Shown: piece after piece, positions 1-8,339 of the stretch
Layout of the letters: each line of letters begins with the position of its first letter
How positions within the stretch are numbered: position 1 is the first letter of the stretch
NCBI GenBank assembly: GCA_040507005.1
Contig: JBEVVS010000233.1
Coordinates: forward strand, 1 to 16,978
Reading direction: 5' to 3'
Origin: Thiodiazotropha sp040507005
GTDB lineage: Bacteria > Pseudomonadota > Gammaproteobacteria > Chromatiales > Chromatiaceae
Length of the DNA: 16,978 nucleotides
Made by a program: the position numbers and the translations under genes
Notes under the pieces: generated by a model
What the model was told of the DNA's origin: nothing
The model's database searches: none
Seen by the model: only the letters and a program-made list of their open reading frames with translations

Positions 1-55
1 GAAGTCTGAATTTTCTTGGGATACGATGCATCACTCGATTAATTAGGCTGCCAGT

Positions 56-1285
56 TTGAATCCAGCTATATTACCCTATGTAAAAACCAATCAGCGTATC
101 TTCCACGAGCGCGTTCACTTTCTCTATCAGGCCGGCTTACGGGCAGTCGGTTTCAATGTAATCAACTCTGTCCTGCTGGTAGGTGTCTATTGGTCCCAGC
201 TCTCATCTGCCCAACTGCTAAGTTGGTTCACTCTCTTAACCTTAGTCTCATTGATCCGTATGACCTATATCAGCAAGACGCTGGCGAAAGGATGGGAGTT
301 TTCTAAAGATCAAAATCAACTCATTCTATTTAGGGCTGGCGCCTTAACGACAGGGGCGATTTGGGGTGGTGGGTTCACCATTTTGAGCCCTGCATTGAAT
401 GAGACATATACCGTATTGTTTCTATTTACCCTGGCTGGGATGAGTTCCGGTGCGTTTTCCTCCATGGCCAGCGACAGAACCTCCTATTTTATGTATATCC
501 TGCCTATGCTGATCCCAGCCATACTGGCAACCGTGCTGCAAGATAGTCTGCTTGGCTATGTCATGACCATCATGCTGGTTCTATTCACCGGCATGCTGGC
601 CATCTCGCATAAATTGGCGGTCAGGACCTTTATAGAGGGTTTCGAGCACCGCTTTGCCCACGAAGACCTGGTGAAAGAACTCACCATATCAAATAAAACC
701 TTAACCATTACCAACAAGGAACTGGAGCGCACCAAAGAGGAGTTGAAACAACTATCCCTCTATGACGAGCTTACAAAGGTGGCGAACCGACGTTATTTCA
801 CCCAAGTTTTAGAACTTGAAATAAATCGCGCCCGGCGCGAACAAACGCCCCTGGCCGCGATTATGATCGATGTGGATGAATTTAAAAAATACAATGACGC
901 ATATGGACATGCTAAAGGCGATCAATGTTTGCATACGATTGCTGATCATCTGCAAAGATCCCTGTTGCGATCGAGTGACTTCCTTGCCCGATATGGTGGT
1001 GAGGAGTTTGTCGCTTTACTGCCCAATACCACTCAAGAAAACGCCCTGATTTTAGCTGAACGGATGCGTACTTCAATCTTCAATGCAAATCTAGAACATC
1101 GTGAATATTCAGTTGGTCGCGTGACTGTCAGCGCAGGGGTCTCATGCTGCTCCCCCAATCTTGATTTAAAAAGTTGTCAGTCACTGATCGAGACTGCGGA
1201 TAGATCCCTATACCAGGCAAAAACAGAGGGACGAAACCGGGTTGCAGTCCAGACACCAGGGTTGGTAGCTGGTAGTGCGGTATGA
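56..1285 (+). CDS. Membrane-anchored diguanylate cyclase (GGDEF)
   Basis: Predicted to make cyclic di-GMP from two GTP at the inner membrane. About six hydrophobic segments fill residues 30-185, forming a MASE-like integral membrane sensor that I cannot assign to a named family. A short coiled-coil linker (about 200-233) leads to a GGDEF domain (about 234-400) opening with the usual D-x-L-T motif at 237-240. The active-site loop is intact as GGEEF at 314-318. A feedback-inhibition I-site, RSSD at 305-308, lies exactly five residues upstream, so the enzyme should be active and product-inhibited. The start is TTG: an in-frame TAG at 44-46 blocks any upstream start, and the first internal Met (129) would remove most membrane segments. 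Only a weak AGG lies before it. No partner gene is visible upstream because the window begins here. Confidence 0.92.
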   Translation: MNPAILPYVKTNQRIFHERVHFLYQAGLRAVGFNVINSVLLVGVYWSQLSSAQLLSWFTLLTLVSLIRMTYISKTLAKGWEFSKDQNQLILFRAGALTTGAIWGGGFTILSPALNETYTVLFLFTLAGMSSGAFSSMASDRTSYFMYILPMLIPAILATVLQDSLLGYVMTIMLVLFTGMLAISHKLAVRTFIEGFEHRFAHEDLVKELTISNKTLTITNKELERTKEELKQLSLYDELTKVANRRYFTQVLELEINRARREQTPLAAIMIDVDEFKKYNDAYGHAKGDQCLHTIADHLQRSLLRSSDFLARYGGEEFVALLPNTTQENALILAERMRTSIFNANLEHREYSVGRVTVSAGVSCCSPNLDLKSCQSLIETADRSLYQAKTEGRNRVAVQTPGLVAGSAV

Positions 1286-1488
1286 AAGCATAGTGAACGT
1301 TTGTGGGCAACAGGAGCAACAGAGGACACCCGACAAATGGCAGATCTAAACCATTTTTTTCACTGCACATCTCACACCTAGCACAATTGATTATTCATCT
1401 AACCCATTAATCTGCCTCTATTCTTATGGATTTAATCTTTGAGTATGCCCTCTTGCTTTGAGCACGTGTTTCAAGAGTGAGTTTCAGC

Positions 1489-1508
1489 AAAAATGCCGTG
1501 GCATTTTT
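1489..1508. terminator. Terminator-like hairpin
   Basis: A perfect inverted repeat, AAAAATGCC-GT-GGCATTTTT, that folds as an 8-bp stem with a CGTG loop. T-runs follow on one strand and A-runs on the other, so it could terminate in either direction. It lies about 200 nt after the GGDEF stop codon, which is far for a dedicated terminator. Confidence 0.55.
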
Positions 1509-1643
1509 TCACAGTTACCTCGTTAATTAATTACAGAAAAAAATAGCCATAAGTTCTTAAAGTAAGTAGGACTGATCTTATGATTCAAGATGAGTGTGAA
1601 TAAGCAGGAGATACGTACTAAACAACTGGAATTGATATACCAG

Positions 1644-1649
1644 AAGGAG
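1644..1649 (+). promoter_or_regulatory. Ribosome binding site fixing the start at 1656
   Basis: AAGGAG lies 6 nt before the ATG at 1656 and only 3 nt before the ATG at 1653. The open frame extends upstream to 1590, but those extra residues are not signal-peptide-like, whereas translation from 1656 begins directly with a Lys-Lys signal peptide. Confidence 0.75.
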
Positions 1650-1655
1650 CTGATG

Positions 1656-2021
1656 ATGAAGAAATTACTTTTTGCGTTGCTATTCGCAGCGATCATACTT
1701 CCCCAATCTGCTTTTGCCATAGGCTGTCCCTATGTCATCAAAGTCAGAAACCATCTGCCCAGCGCAGCCAATCTGCTTGAGCTAAAATCACGCATCCGCG
1801 GCTTGAGCTGGGCGGTTATCGAGAATTTTGAAAATGAAGGCATCATGGTGAAGAACGACACGAACTGGTCTGATGACTACCGTACAGCGTCGTTCTGTAA
1901 TACCACCAAACATGACTTCCAACTAAAATTCCGCAATGCGCAAAACAACATTGTGATTAAAAATAAGGAAGCCATCAAAGTTAAGAACGGCTCAACTGTC
2001 ACATTTACACTCGGCAAGTAG
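1656..2021 (+). CDS. Small exported protein, function unknown
   Basis: A 121-residue protein of unrecognised family. Residues 1-21 form a classical Sec signal peptide (Lys-Lys, hydrophobic core, AFA cleavage site), so the mature product of about 100 residues should be periplasmic or secreted. The mature part holds two cysteines, C24 and C81, which could form a disulfide. It is rich in Asn and Lys, and the C-terminal half looks like alternating beta strands (residues 86-120). The start at 1656 is preferred because AAGGAG sits 6 nt upstream; the ATG at 1653 is possible, and the longer reading from 1590 is unlikely. It is probably a single-gene transcript, closed by the strong hairpin at 2066-2096. 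A small beta-sandwich fold is a guess from composition only. Confidence 0.75.
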   Translation: MKKLLFALLFAAIILPQSAFAIGCPYVIKVRNHLPSAANLLELKSRIRGLSWAVIENFENEGIMVKNDTNWSDDYRTASFCNTTKHDFQLKFRNAQNNIVIKNKEAIKVKNGSTVTFTLGK

Positions 2022-2065
2022 CCGACTGGAAAGGCAATCCGGTGTAAGGGCAGTGGCTCTGACCA

Positions 2066-2100
2066 GGCCTGGCACGCAATCTATTTGTGCCAGGCCAATT
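2066..2100 (+). terminator. Rho-independent terminator
   Basis: A perfect 10-bp inverted repeat, GGCCTGGCAC (2066-2075) and GTGCCAGGCC (2087-2096), with an 11-nt loop, followed by AATTTTCTT. It lies 44 nt after the stop of the small exported protein and before the convergent rhodanese gene. Confidence 0.85.
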
Positions 2101-2254
2101 TTCTTATAACTTGATCATCTGTATGTAATTAAAAATCACAAGTGCGTACGAAAAACAGCAAAAACACAGGGATGCCGGTTAAATGGCAGACCTTACATAA
2201 CCATCCATTTGTTCAGAGCACGGTACACACAGCTATCATGAGGAATATAGCTAT

Positions 2255-2923
2255 TCACTGATCAACCAGCTCTCCTTCCGGGGTGACAACCGGCAGTCCG
2301 AACACCTGCCAGAGCTGCATACCGCCTCGATAATAATTGAGCTTACCGGCAGGATAACCGATGCCAAGCAGACCCCGGATCGCCGTGGGAGACTGGCCGC
2401 ACCAGGGTCCGTTGCACCACAACACCAGGGTTTTGGCTTGGGTGAAATCCCACTTCTCCCCTCGCCTATTAACACCGAAGCGTGACAAGGATTCTTCCAG
2501 GGTGATTTCGTCGGCCCCCTGCTGTGGGTTGAGATGGGTAAAGGGGACATTGATCGATCCGGGAATGGTGCCCCGTGCATGCCAATCCGGGGTGCGGGCG
2601 TCGATCAGCAGACCGCTAGCGTCGTTAAGTGCCGTTTTCATGAACTCGATCAGCTCTACCTCACCCAGCGTCTTGACCCCCTCCGCCACCTCTATCGGTT
2701 GCGCGCAATAGGGGGGACAGGGTCTCGAGGTGCGGGCGAAATCGAATTCGAGTAGCGCGTCGGTATCCTGGTTACGTTTTATCAGCAGCTCTTTTCCAGC
2801 ATGTTTGACACTGAATTCCCCGATCTCCGGCGTTATCATTACCTCCAATGCCAGCACACGGGTGATTGTCGATAACAACGCCAACAGCAGACTCAAAAGC
2901 AATCCGGTTCTTCGTTTTCCCAT
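2255..2923 (-). CDS. Periplasmic rhodanese-like sulfurtransferase
   Basis: A 222-residue exported protein of the rhodanese superfamily. Residues 1-25 are a signal peptide ending VLA. Residues 26-80 form an N-terminal segment with a CPPYC motif (C69, C73). Residues 85-215 match a rhodanese domain: the LLIDARTPDWHARGTIPGS stretch (105-123) is the typical substrate-strand signature, and the active-site loop at 170-175 is CNGPWC, with C170 the expected persulfide-carrying cysteine. The loop lacks the usual Arg/Lys after the cysteine and carries a second cysteine, C175. Sulfane-sulfur transfer or redox sulfur handling in the periplasm is inferred; the acceptor is unknown. An AGGTGG Shine-Dalgarno sequence lies 6 nt before the ATG. 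The gene is divergent from the CHASE kinase and convergent with the small exported protein. Confidence 0.88.
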   Translation of the reverse strand: MGKRRTGLLLSLLLALLSTITRVLALEVMITPEIGEFSVKHAGKELLIKRNQDTDALLEFDFARTSRPCPPYCAQPIEVAEGVKTLGEVELIEFMKTALNDASGLLIDARTPDWHARGTIPGSINVPFTHLNPQQGADEITLEESLSRFGVNRRGEKWDFTQAKTLVLWCNGPWCGQSPTAIRGLLGIGYPAGKLNYYRGGMQLWQVFGLPVVTPEGELVDQ

Positions 2924-3044
2924 GACTTTCCACCTATCGACTTGGTTGACAAAAGTAAGTATATCGAGATGATGATTAAAACATCTTCTGTATGTAATTC
3001 TGATGGTCGAATATTATATAGCGGCCGTTTATCAAGAAACGCAT

Positions 3045-3073
3045 TTGACCTTGCAGTGGTTGCTCACTAGGCT
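3045..3073 (+). promoter_or_regulatory. Possible sigma-70 promoter for the CHASE kinase
   Basis: TTGACC, a 17-nt spacer, then TAGGCT, about 50 nt before the ATG at 3124. The -35 is good and the -10 is poor, so this is a weak candidate in the 200-bp region divergent to the rhodanese gene. Confidence 0.25.
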
Positions 3074-3123
3074 CATAGAAATGGGTTTACCAATACTGTA
3101 AATAGATCGATACCCCAACAAAC

Positions 3124-5130
3124 ATGGCGACTGCTAGCGACATCAAACAACTGGTTGGCAAATTGAGTGCTGCCACCGCACGCATCAAACAGCGCCTTTC
3201 AGAAAGACACCTCGAAAAGGTCTCAATTCACTTTAAAACAGAAAAGAGATCTGATCCAAGATCGATTTGGTGGGGCTATTTTCCGGTTGCACTGGTCGCC
3301 ATCCTGGGTCTTCTGATAACCATGGCATTGTTTGTGCAGTCAATGCGATGGGAAAACAGGCAAGTTGAAATAGCCTTCAGAGAGGCCGCCCAGGATAGAA
3401 TCCTGGTCATCCAAAGGGAAATCAAGCACTCGCTAAGCATTATTTTCGATATGGCAACCTTTTTTGAAGCTTCCGAAATTGTAGCTAGGCGCGAATTTCG
3501 AAAATTTGTCGGCCCAGCCTTGAAGAATCAGGCCGGGATCAAAGCCCTTGAATGGGTCCCTGTGGTGCCTGACGAGATGCGCCAGACATTCATCGAACAA
3601 GCCCGACAGAGTTTTCCCCCTTTTCAGATCATGGAACGAGACGACTCCGGCATGCACAATAAAAGCCCGCGCCGTCCAGTCTATTATCCAATCCTCTATA
3701 TTCAACCATATCAACAGAATAAACAGCTGTTAGGCTTGGACTTGGGGATTGACCCAACCGCCTACAGTCTCCTAAAGGAAGCGGAAACCACTCGGGATAT
3801 CCAGGTTTCACCTGGTCTCTATCTTAATGACGATGGAAACCGTAAATCCGGTATCATGGTCGCAGCCCCTGTCTTCCACACTGCGGACGACAGATCCGCT
3901 GGCTCTTCCAAGGCTGCAGCCTCGATTAGAGGATTCGCTATCGGTGTGTTCTTCATCGGCGATATCATCGAGCGTGCTCTGGAAAGCCTGAGTCCAAGCG
4001 GGATCGATATTCATGTATACCAAAGCAATGGTAAGAACGAGGAGCGTCTGCTGTATAGCCATCGCACCCGCTTACGAGACGAATCTGTCATTGATATTGG
4101 TGACAAGAGCCCAGAAATCTCCTACGCTCATGATATAAGTGTCGGATCTCAAAAGTGGCAAATAATCTGCGATAGTGCATCTAGAAAGTTCACGGCAGAC
4201 ACTTGGAGCAGCTGGGTCATCTTTCTGGGAAGTCTGGCCTTCACGCTACTTTTTACAATCTACATTGCAACACTCACCGGCCGCGCACGACAGGTCAGAC
4301 TGGAAGTCGAAGAGAGAACATCCCAATTATGGGAGGTGGTGCAGGCCCTGAATCAGGAGGTGATCGAACGCAAATCAGCCGAGCAAGAATTACAGAGGCT
4401 TAATGAAACCTTGGAGCAGCATATCGCCACCCGCACAGCTGAAGCGGAGCGCCGGGCTCAATATCTAGAGCAGTTTGCCTATGTAACATCTCACGACCTG
4501 AAGGCACCATTACGCGCCGTATCAAATCTTGCCCAATGGATCGAAGAAGACCTGCGTGACAAACTGGATGCCACTTCAAAAGAACAGCTGGCCCTGCTCC
4601 GTGATCGGGTAAAGAAAATGCATGACCTGATAGAGGGCTTGCTGGAGTATTCGAGAGTCGGCAGAACCTCTGATCCTGAGAGCCTAGTGGATACACGAGA
4701 ATTGGTTGAAGAGATTATTGATTCCCTCTCACCATCAGAAAATTATTCTATAAAAGTAAAAGGCATAATGCCGACACTACAGGCCGATCGCCTGCAGCTT
4801 GGACAAGTCTTCGCCAACTTGATCAGTAACAGTCTAAAGCATCATGGCGGAAAGAAAGGAAAGGTTCGTATCAGGTGCAATAGTTCAGAACAATTTCATG
4901 AGTTTTCAGTTTGCGACGATGGCCAAGGCATTGCACCACAATATCACGAGAAGATATTCATGATATTTCAAACCCTGGAATCAAGTGATTTCGAAAGCAG
5001 CACAGGTATTGGTCTGGCACTGGTAAAAAAGATTGTAGAAGAGCATGGCGGAACAATAAAATTGAAGTCGGAACCCGGGGACGGCACATGCTTCTTTTTC
5101 ACTTGGCCAATCATAAAGACATCAGGGTAA
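3124..5130 (+). CDS. CHASE-domain sensor histidine kinase
   Basis: A 668-residue inner-membrane kinase predicted to sense a small ligand in the periplasm and autophosphorylate on His. TM1 is about 51-72. A CHASE domain follows (about 83-330), recognisable by the FFEASE...EF motif region (113-127) and LEWVP at 142-146. TM2 is about 362-384, then a coiled coil (about 390-445). The HisKA H-box SHDLKAPLRAV has H457. The HATPase shows an N-box (NLISNSLKHH), a G1 box DDGQG (598-602) and a G2 box GIG (628-630). The kinase core resembles the Cph1/phytochrome type, which fits the Rcp1-like receiver 49 nt downstream. No receiver or output domain is fused. The ATG at 3124 is the first in-frame start after a TAG at 3103, but no clear Shine-Dalgarno sequence precedes it. 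Confidence 0.93.
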   Translation: MATASDIKQLVGKLSAATARIKQRLSERHLEKVSIHFKTEKRSDPRSIWWGYFPVALVAILGLLITMALFVQSMRWENRQVEIAFREAAQDRILVIQREIKHSLSIIFDMATFFEASEIVARREFRKFVGPALKNQAGIKALEWVPVVPDEMRQTFIEQARQSFPPFQIMERDDSGMHNKSPRRPVYYPILYIQPYQQNKQLLGLDLGIDPTAYSLLKEAETTRDIQVSPGLYLNDDGNRKSGIMVAAPVFHTADDRSAGSSKAAASIRGFAIGVFFIGDIIERALESLSPSGIDIHVYQSNGKNEERLLYSHRTRLRDESVIDIGDKSPEISYAHDISVGSQKWQIICDSASRKFTADTWSSWVIFLGSLAFTLLFTIYIATLTGRARQVRLEVEERTSQLWEVVQALNQEVIERKSAEQELQRLNETLEQHIATRTAEAERRAQYLEQFAYVTSHDLKAPLRAVSNLAQWIEEDLRDKLDATSKEQLALLRDRVKKMHDLIEGLLEYSRVGRTSDPESLVDTRELVEEIIDSLSPSENYSIKVKGIMPTLQADRLQLGQVFANLISNSLKHHGGKKGKVRIRCNSSEQFHEFSVCDDGQGIAPQYHEKIFMIFQTLESSDFESSTGIGLALVKKIVEEHGGTIKLKSEPGDGTCFFFTWPIIKTSG

Positions 5131-5179
5131 TTGGGAACCTTGATCCTATATACCACTCAATCTGAGAAATAAGAACCCA

Positions 5180-5593
5180 ATGCTTAACAAAGACGAAATA
5201 ATCATGCTCATCGAAGATGATCGGGTCGATATAATGACCGTCCAACGAGCACTGAAAAAGAACCACATCATCAATCCCCTGCATATCGCCAGAACCGGCT
5301 TGGAAGCCCTTGATATGCTTAGAGGGACAAATGGTGTCAAGAAGATCAGTCCCTTGCCTGCCCTGATACTGTTGGATCTAAATCTTCCCAAAATGAGTGG
5401 CATTGAATTCCTACGTGAGCTACGAAACGACCCGGAACTCAAATCTCTGCAAATCATTGTCCTGACTTCATCAAATGAACCCAAAGACCGGGCTGCTGCG
5501 TTTGAATATGAAGTTGACGACTATATTGTCAAGCCCCACTCATTTGACGAATTCACACGCGCCATTGCCACCATCCTTGCGCTTTGGGAGTAA
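5180..5593 (+). CDS. Receiver-only response regulator, Rcp1-like
   Basis: A 137-residue single REC domain with no output domain. It has the acidic pocket (E12, D13, D14), the phosphoacceptor D66 in LLDLNLPKMSG, the switch residues LTSS (T96/S97), and the conserved K118 in the IVKP motif. Length and sequence style fit the Rcp1/CheY-like group that pairs with phytochrome-type kinases. It lies 49 nt downstream of the CHASE kinase on the same strand and is its likely partner. Phosphate would have to pass to an HPt protein or act through protein-protein contact. No strong Shine-Dalgarno sequence precedes the ATG, so it may be translated as part of the upstream transcript. Confidence 0.93.
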   Translation: MLNKDEIIMLIEDDRVDIMTVQRALKKNHIINPLHIARTGLEALDMLRGTNGVKKISPLPALILLDLNLPKMSGIEFLRELRNDPELKSLQIIVLTSSNEPKDRAAAFEYEVDDYIVKPHSFDEFTRAIATILALWE

Positions 5594-5837
5594 ACCAGCT
5601 CTTTTCAAAAAATTGGTTAAAATCAAATAGCTGAATATGTAGGATGAACGCTATTTAATGCTATTATTCATGTATGCTGCAGAACAAAGGGCGGGTATCC
5701 TAAACAGGTACATTTTAGTAAAATTCACCGCTGAACTAATAGATATCAAGGGTCTTGTCATTCAATCATTTCATGCATCAATTATGATTAAATTGACCTG
5801 ATACTAGCTGTTTCCAGGTTATACCTGCCCCGTCAAA

Positions 5838-5867
5838 TTAACATATTTCCTATATTAAACATATAGA
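5838..5867 (+). promoter_or_regulatory. Candidate sigma-70 promoter for the receptor operon
   Basis: TTAACA (5838-5843, five of six consensus bases), an 18-nt spacer, then TATAGA (5862-5867, four of six), in the most A+T-rich part of the intergenic region. It would place the transcript start near 5875, just before the leader ORF. Confidence 0.4.
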
Positions 5868-5904
5868 TAGGTTAATTAATCAGAGAGCTAAACAAGGATG
5901 TAAC

Positions 5905-6066
5905 GTGACCAGACTTTTTAACCTGAAGCCAACCCCCTTCACCCATCCCGCCAGAATCACAGTCAATGCCGGCGGAATAAGGTCTTACCTTTCTTACGAT
6001 TTAACGCTTTCTTTTCAATCAGGTCTTACAACCCAGATTCAGAATTTTAATTCTGGTGGCCTATGA
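5905..6066 (+). CDS. Possible leader ORF overlapping the receptor start
   Basis: A 53-codon reading frame with a GTG start. AAGGA (5894-5898) sits 6 nt upstream, an ideal Shine-Dalgarno placement. The stop TGA (6064-6066) overlaps the receptor ATG (6063-6065) as ATGA, the classical layout for translational coupling. The receptor's own site, GGTGG at 6055-6059, is only 3 nt from its ATG, so reinitiation after this ORF would make sense. The product has no signal peptide and matches no family I recognise, and 53 open codons in A+T-rich DNA can arise by chance. Either a regulatory leader peptide or fortuitous. Confidence 0.3.
   Translation: MTRLFNLKPTPFTHPARITVNAGGIRSYLSYDLTLSFQSGLTTQIQNFNSGGL
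6040..6055 (+). promoter_or_regulatory. Stem-loop before the receptor start codon
   Basis: A perfect 7-bp inverted repeat, CAGAATT-TT-AATTCTG (a 6-bp stem with TTTA loop is more realistic), ending 7 nt before the ATG and touching the weak GGTGG ribosome site. It could modulate initiation, or be melted by ribosomes translating the overlapping leader ORF. Confidence 0.35.
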
Positions 6067-8150
6067 TCAAGTCGAAATTCATCCTCTGCATAGGTTGTCT
6101 GCTATTCGGCATCAATGCTTATGCAATGCATGACCAGCGGTTAGACCATTTTCTCTCCTTAAGCCTGGAAGAGTTAATGGAGTTGGAAGTAACGATCTCA
6201 ACCGACACCAAGCAGACTGTCGCAAAAGCGCCTGCTGCCGTCACGGTCATTACAGCAGAAGACATCAAGGCGACTGGCGCCACCAATCTCGTGGATATTT
6301 TAGAAAGCGTCCCGGGCATACATGTCAGAGCCAACCAGTTTGCCTTCAGACCGCTGGTACAATTTCGTGGCACCAGCGCCAATCAGACACTGCTCATGAT
6401 AAATGGTGCATCTATGCGCGACCTGATGTGGGGATTCGGGATTTTCTGGAAAGGGATACCGAGCAGCATCATAGACCGAGTAGAAATTATTCGCGGCCCC
6501 GGTTCCGCGCTTTTTGGTGCAGACGCATCTGCCGGTGTGATCAATGTCATCACAAAGACCGCTGGGACTATCAAGCATAGCGAAGCAGGCCTGAGAAGCG
6601 GGAGTTTCAACACCAACTCTGGGTGGCTACAATATGGGGACAATTGGAATGGTTTTAATATTGGATTATCGTTAAATTTATCTACTACCGATGGCCATGA
6701 TCCTCTTGTTGAATCAGATGCCCAGACACAACAGGATGATGCATTTGGCACAGATGTCTCCCTTGCACCTGACCATGCCCAATTCGGCTGGGAAAATCGT
6801 GACATCCGTTTTTCTATTGCACGGGATGATTGGCGCCTTCTTCTGGACTATGCAGAGCATAGAGATCTAGAGGTTGGATTAACCGGAGCAGGCGTTCTGG
6901 ATCCTGTGACAACCGCAGAAGACAGCCGCTTCAACCTTAACCTATTTTATAACAATCCAGATTTCAAGGATGCTTGGGGTCTCGACGCAGAAGTACGTTA
7001 CCAAAATCTGGATTACTCCTCTGGTGATGGTTTTCAGGAACGTCCTCCTGGCGCGTTCGGCGGTGACTATCCATTGGGTGTCATTAATCAGATGCGCTCG
7101 GCTGAGCGAAGATTCGACTTCGAAGCCAGTGGCCTCTATTCAGGGATTGATAAACACAACTTACGACTAGGCATTGGTTACACCTGGCAGGACCTTTATT
7201 ACGTAAAACAATTGATCAACATGGGGATTGGACCAGATGGAGAAATGCTACCCCCGGGCAGTCCTCTTGTAGATGTCTCGGACACTCCTTATGCATTCGC
7301 TCCTGAAAAGGTTCGTACAATTCGATATTTATTTGTACAGGATGTTTGGTCATTGAGTGACAATTGGCAGCTCACCGCAGGCGTCAGATACGATGACTAC
7401 TCTGACTTTGGCAATACATACAATCCTCGTTTGGCCCTCGTTTGGCAAGTTACTGATAAATTCACCACAAAAATGTTATATGGTAAGGCGTTTCGCCCTC
7501 CATCATTCCAAGAACTATTCGCTGAAACATCCTTCGCCAGACCGAATCCTGATCTAGACCCCGAACGTTCAGAAACAACTGAGCTGATTTTTTCGTACAT
7601 ACCCAGTAAAGACCTGACCATTGGAGTTAATCTCTATAATCTTAAACAATCAGACTTTATTCGTGCCATATCGGCTCCCGGTGAGACCAGCAGACGTTTT
7701 CAAAATACCGGTAGACATAGGATTCGCGGTATCGAAATCGAAACTAAATGGCAAACCACTGACGATCTCAGACTCTCGGCTAATTACACCCGGCGCAATC
7801 CTGACGATAACCAATTTCGCTCTGTAGACCAACCGGAACAGGATGCCTATCTACGCGCCGATTGGGCTTTTCTCCCTGAATGGAACTGGAACATACAGAC
7901 CAGCTGGATTGGAGAAAGGGAACGACGCAGCAATGATTCGAGACCGTCACTCGACGACTATATGATCACCGACACGACGATCCGATACACAAGCCAAAAC
8001 ACCTGGGAGCTTGCGTTTTCTATTCGCAACTTATTCGATGAGGATGCAAGAGAATACACTTCGTCTTCTATAGCCAATGACCTAAGACTGCCTGAAAGAA
8101 GTTTTTATGCTGAAATTCAATATAATTTTTCGAATGGATTGATGAAATAG
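6063..8150 (+). CDS. TonB-dependent outer-membrane receptor
   Basis: A 695-residue outer-membrane receptor. Residues 1-21 are a signal peptide (cleavage after AYA). A segment with LSLEELMELEVTIST (32-46), typical of the N-terminus of this receptor group, contains the probable TonB box. The plug domain spans about 52-168, including VPGIHVR, FRGT and VEIIRGPGSALFGADASAGVINVIT-type signatures. The beta barrel fills the remainder, with the FRPPSFQELF motif in the middle. The last strand ends at F689 and is followed by six extra residues. The ligand cannot be named from sequence; the group includes siderophore, cobalamin and other receptors. The same-strand yfiR-like gene and hybrid kinase downstream suggest a signalling or sensing role rather than plain uptake. 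No siderophore synthesis or transporter genes are nearby. Confidence 0.94.
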   Translation: MIKSKFILCIGCLLFGINAYAMHDQRLDHFLSLSLEELMELEVTISTDTKQTVAKAPAAVTVITAEDIKATGATNLVDILESVPGIHVRANQFAFRPLVQFRGTSANQTLLMINGASMRDLMWGFGIFWKGIPSSIIDRVEIIRGPGSALFGADASAGVINVITKTAGTIKHSEAGLRSGSFNTNSGWLQYGDNWNGFNIGLSLNLSTTDGHDPLVESDAQTQQDDAFGTDVSLAPDHAQFGWENRDIRFSIARDDWRLLLDYAEHRDLEVGLTGAGVLDPVTTAEDSRFNLNLFYNNPDFKDAWGLDAEVRYQNLDYSSGDGFQERPPGAFGGDYPLGVINQMRSAERRFDFEASGLYSGIDKHNLRLGIGYTWQDLYYVKQLINMGIGPDGEMLPPGSPLVDVSDTPYAFAPEKVRTIRYLFVQDVWSLSDNWQLTAGVRYDDYSDFGNTYNPRLALVWQVTDKFTTKMLYGKAFRPPSFQELFAETSFARPNPDLDPERSETTELIFSYIPSKDLTIGVNLYNLKQSDFIRAISAPGETSRRFQNTGRHRIRGIEIETKWQTTDDLRLSANYTRRNPDDNQFRSVDQPEQDAYLRADWAFLPEWNWNIQTSWIGERERRSNDSRPSLDDYMITDTTIRYTSQNTWELAFSIRNLFDEDAREYTSSSIANDLRLPERSFYAEIQYNFSNGLMK

Positions 8151-8210
8151 CCCTAACGATGAACAACAAACCCTTTACTTATTGTGATTTTTTAATAATT
8201 GATCGCATTT

Positions 8211-8286
8211 CTGTGGGGTTATCTCAATCGACTCTAACAAACTGGATTATTTAATAGAAAACTGTGGTTATGTAAACACTAACCCC
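8211..8286 (+). repeat. Short direct and inverted repeats before the yfiR-like gene
   Basis: GGGGTTA (8215-8221) is matched by TAACCCC (8280-8286), and GGTTA (8266-8270) also pairs with TAACC (8280-8284). The GGTTA copies sit in near-direct repeats beginning CTGTGG at 8211 and 8263. This could be an operator or alternative hairpins. The lengths are small, so chance is possible. Confidence 0.25.
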
Positions 8287-8339
8287 TTGGATAAAGTACA
8301 TAGTTACCGTACCGGAATACGCGAATTGGATATACGGAA

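Larger units (their letters stand above)
1286..1655. other. Intergenic region
   Basis: About 370 bases between the GGDEF gene and the small exported protein. I see no gene with coding character. It holds one terminator-like inverted repeat (1489-1508) and an A+T-rich stretch (1510-1600) that probably carries the promoter of the next gene, although no clear -35/-10 pair can be picked out. Confidence 0.6.
5594..6062 (+). other. Long 5' region before the receptor gene
   Basis: 469 bases, A+T-rich, with no convincing terminator for the upstream response regulator gene. It contains a short dyad CAGGT-TAT-ACCTG (5815-5827), a promoter candidate (5838-5867), a possible 53-codon leader ORF (5905-6066) and a stem-loop directly before the receptor start (6040-6055). 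No known riboswitch was recognised. Confidence 0.5.

Noticed and set aside
1..46. Short open stretch ending in TAG at 44-46, possibly the end of an upstream gene
   Set aside because: Only about 14 codons are visible, with no recognisable motif; it cannot be supported.
2070..2090. TGGCAC resembling the -24 element of a sigma-54 promoter
   Set aside because: No TTGC-type -12 element follows at the right distance, and the bases are one arm of the terminator hairpin 2066-2096.
1320..2215. Similar segments around AAATGGCAGA near 1336 and near 2182, suggestive of a flanking repeat
   Set aside because: Only the 10-mer is shared exactly; the flanks align poorly and there is no other sign of an inserted element.
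2361..2711. Open frames opposite the rhodanese gene, and similar antisense frames inside other genes
   Set aside because: The opposite strand has a signal peptide, family motifs and a ribosome site; these frames have none and are shadows.
5815..5827. CAGGT-TAT-ACCTG dyad upstream of the receptor, considered as a Fur or other operator
   Set aside because: It does not match a Fur box, and a single 5-bp dyad is too short to support an operator call.
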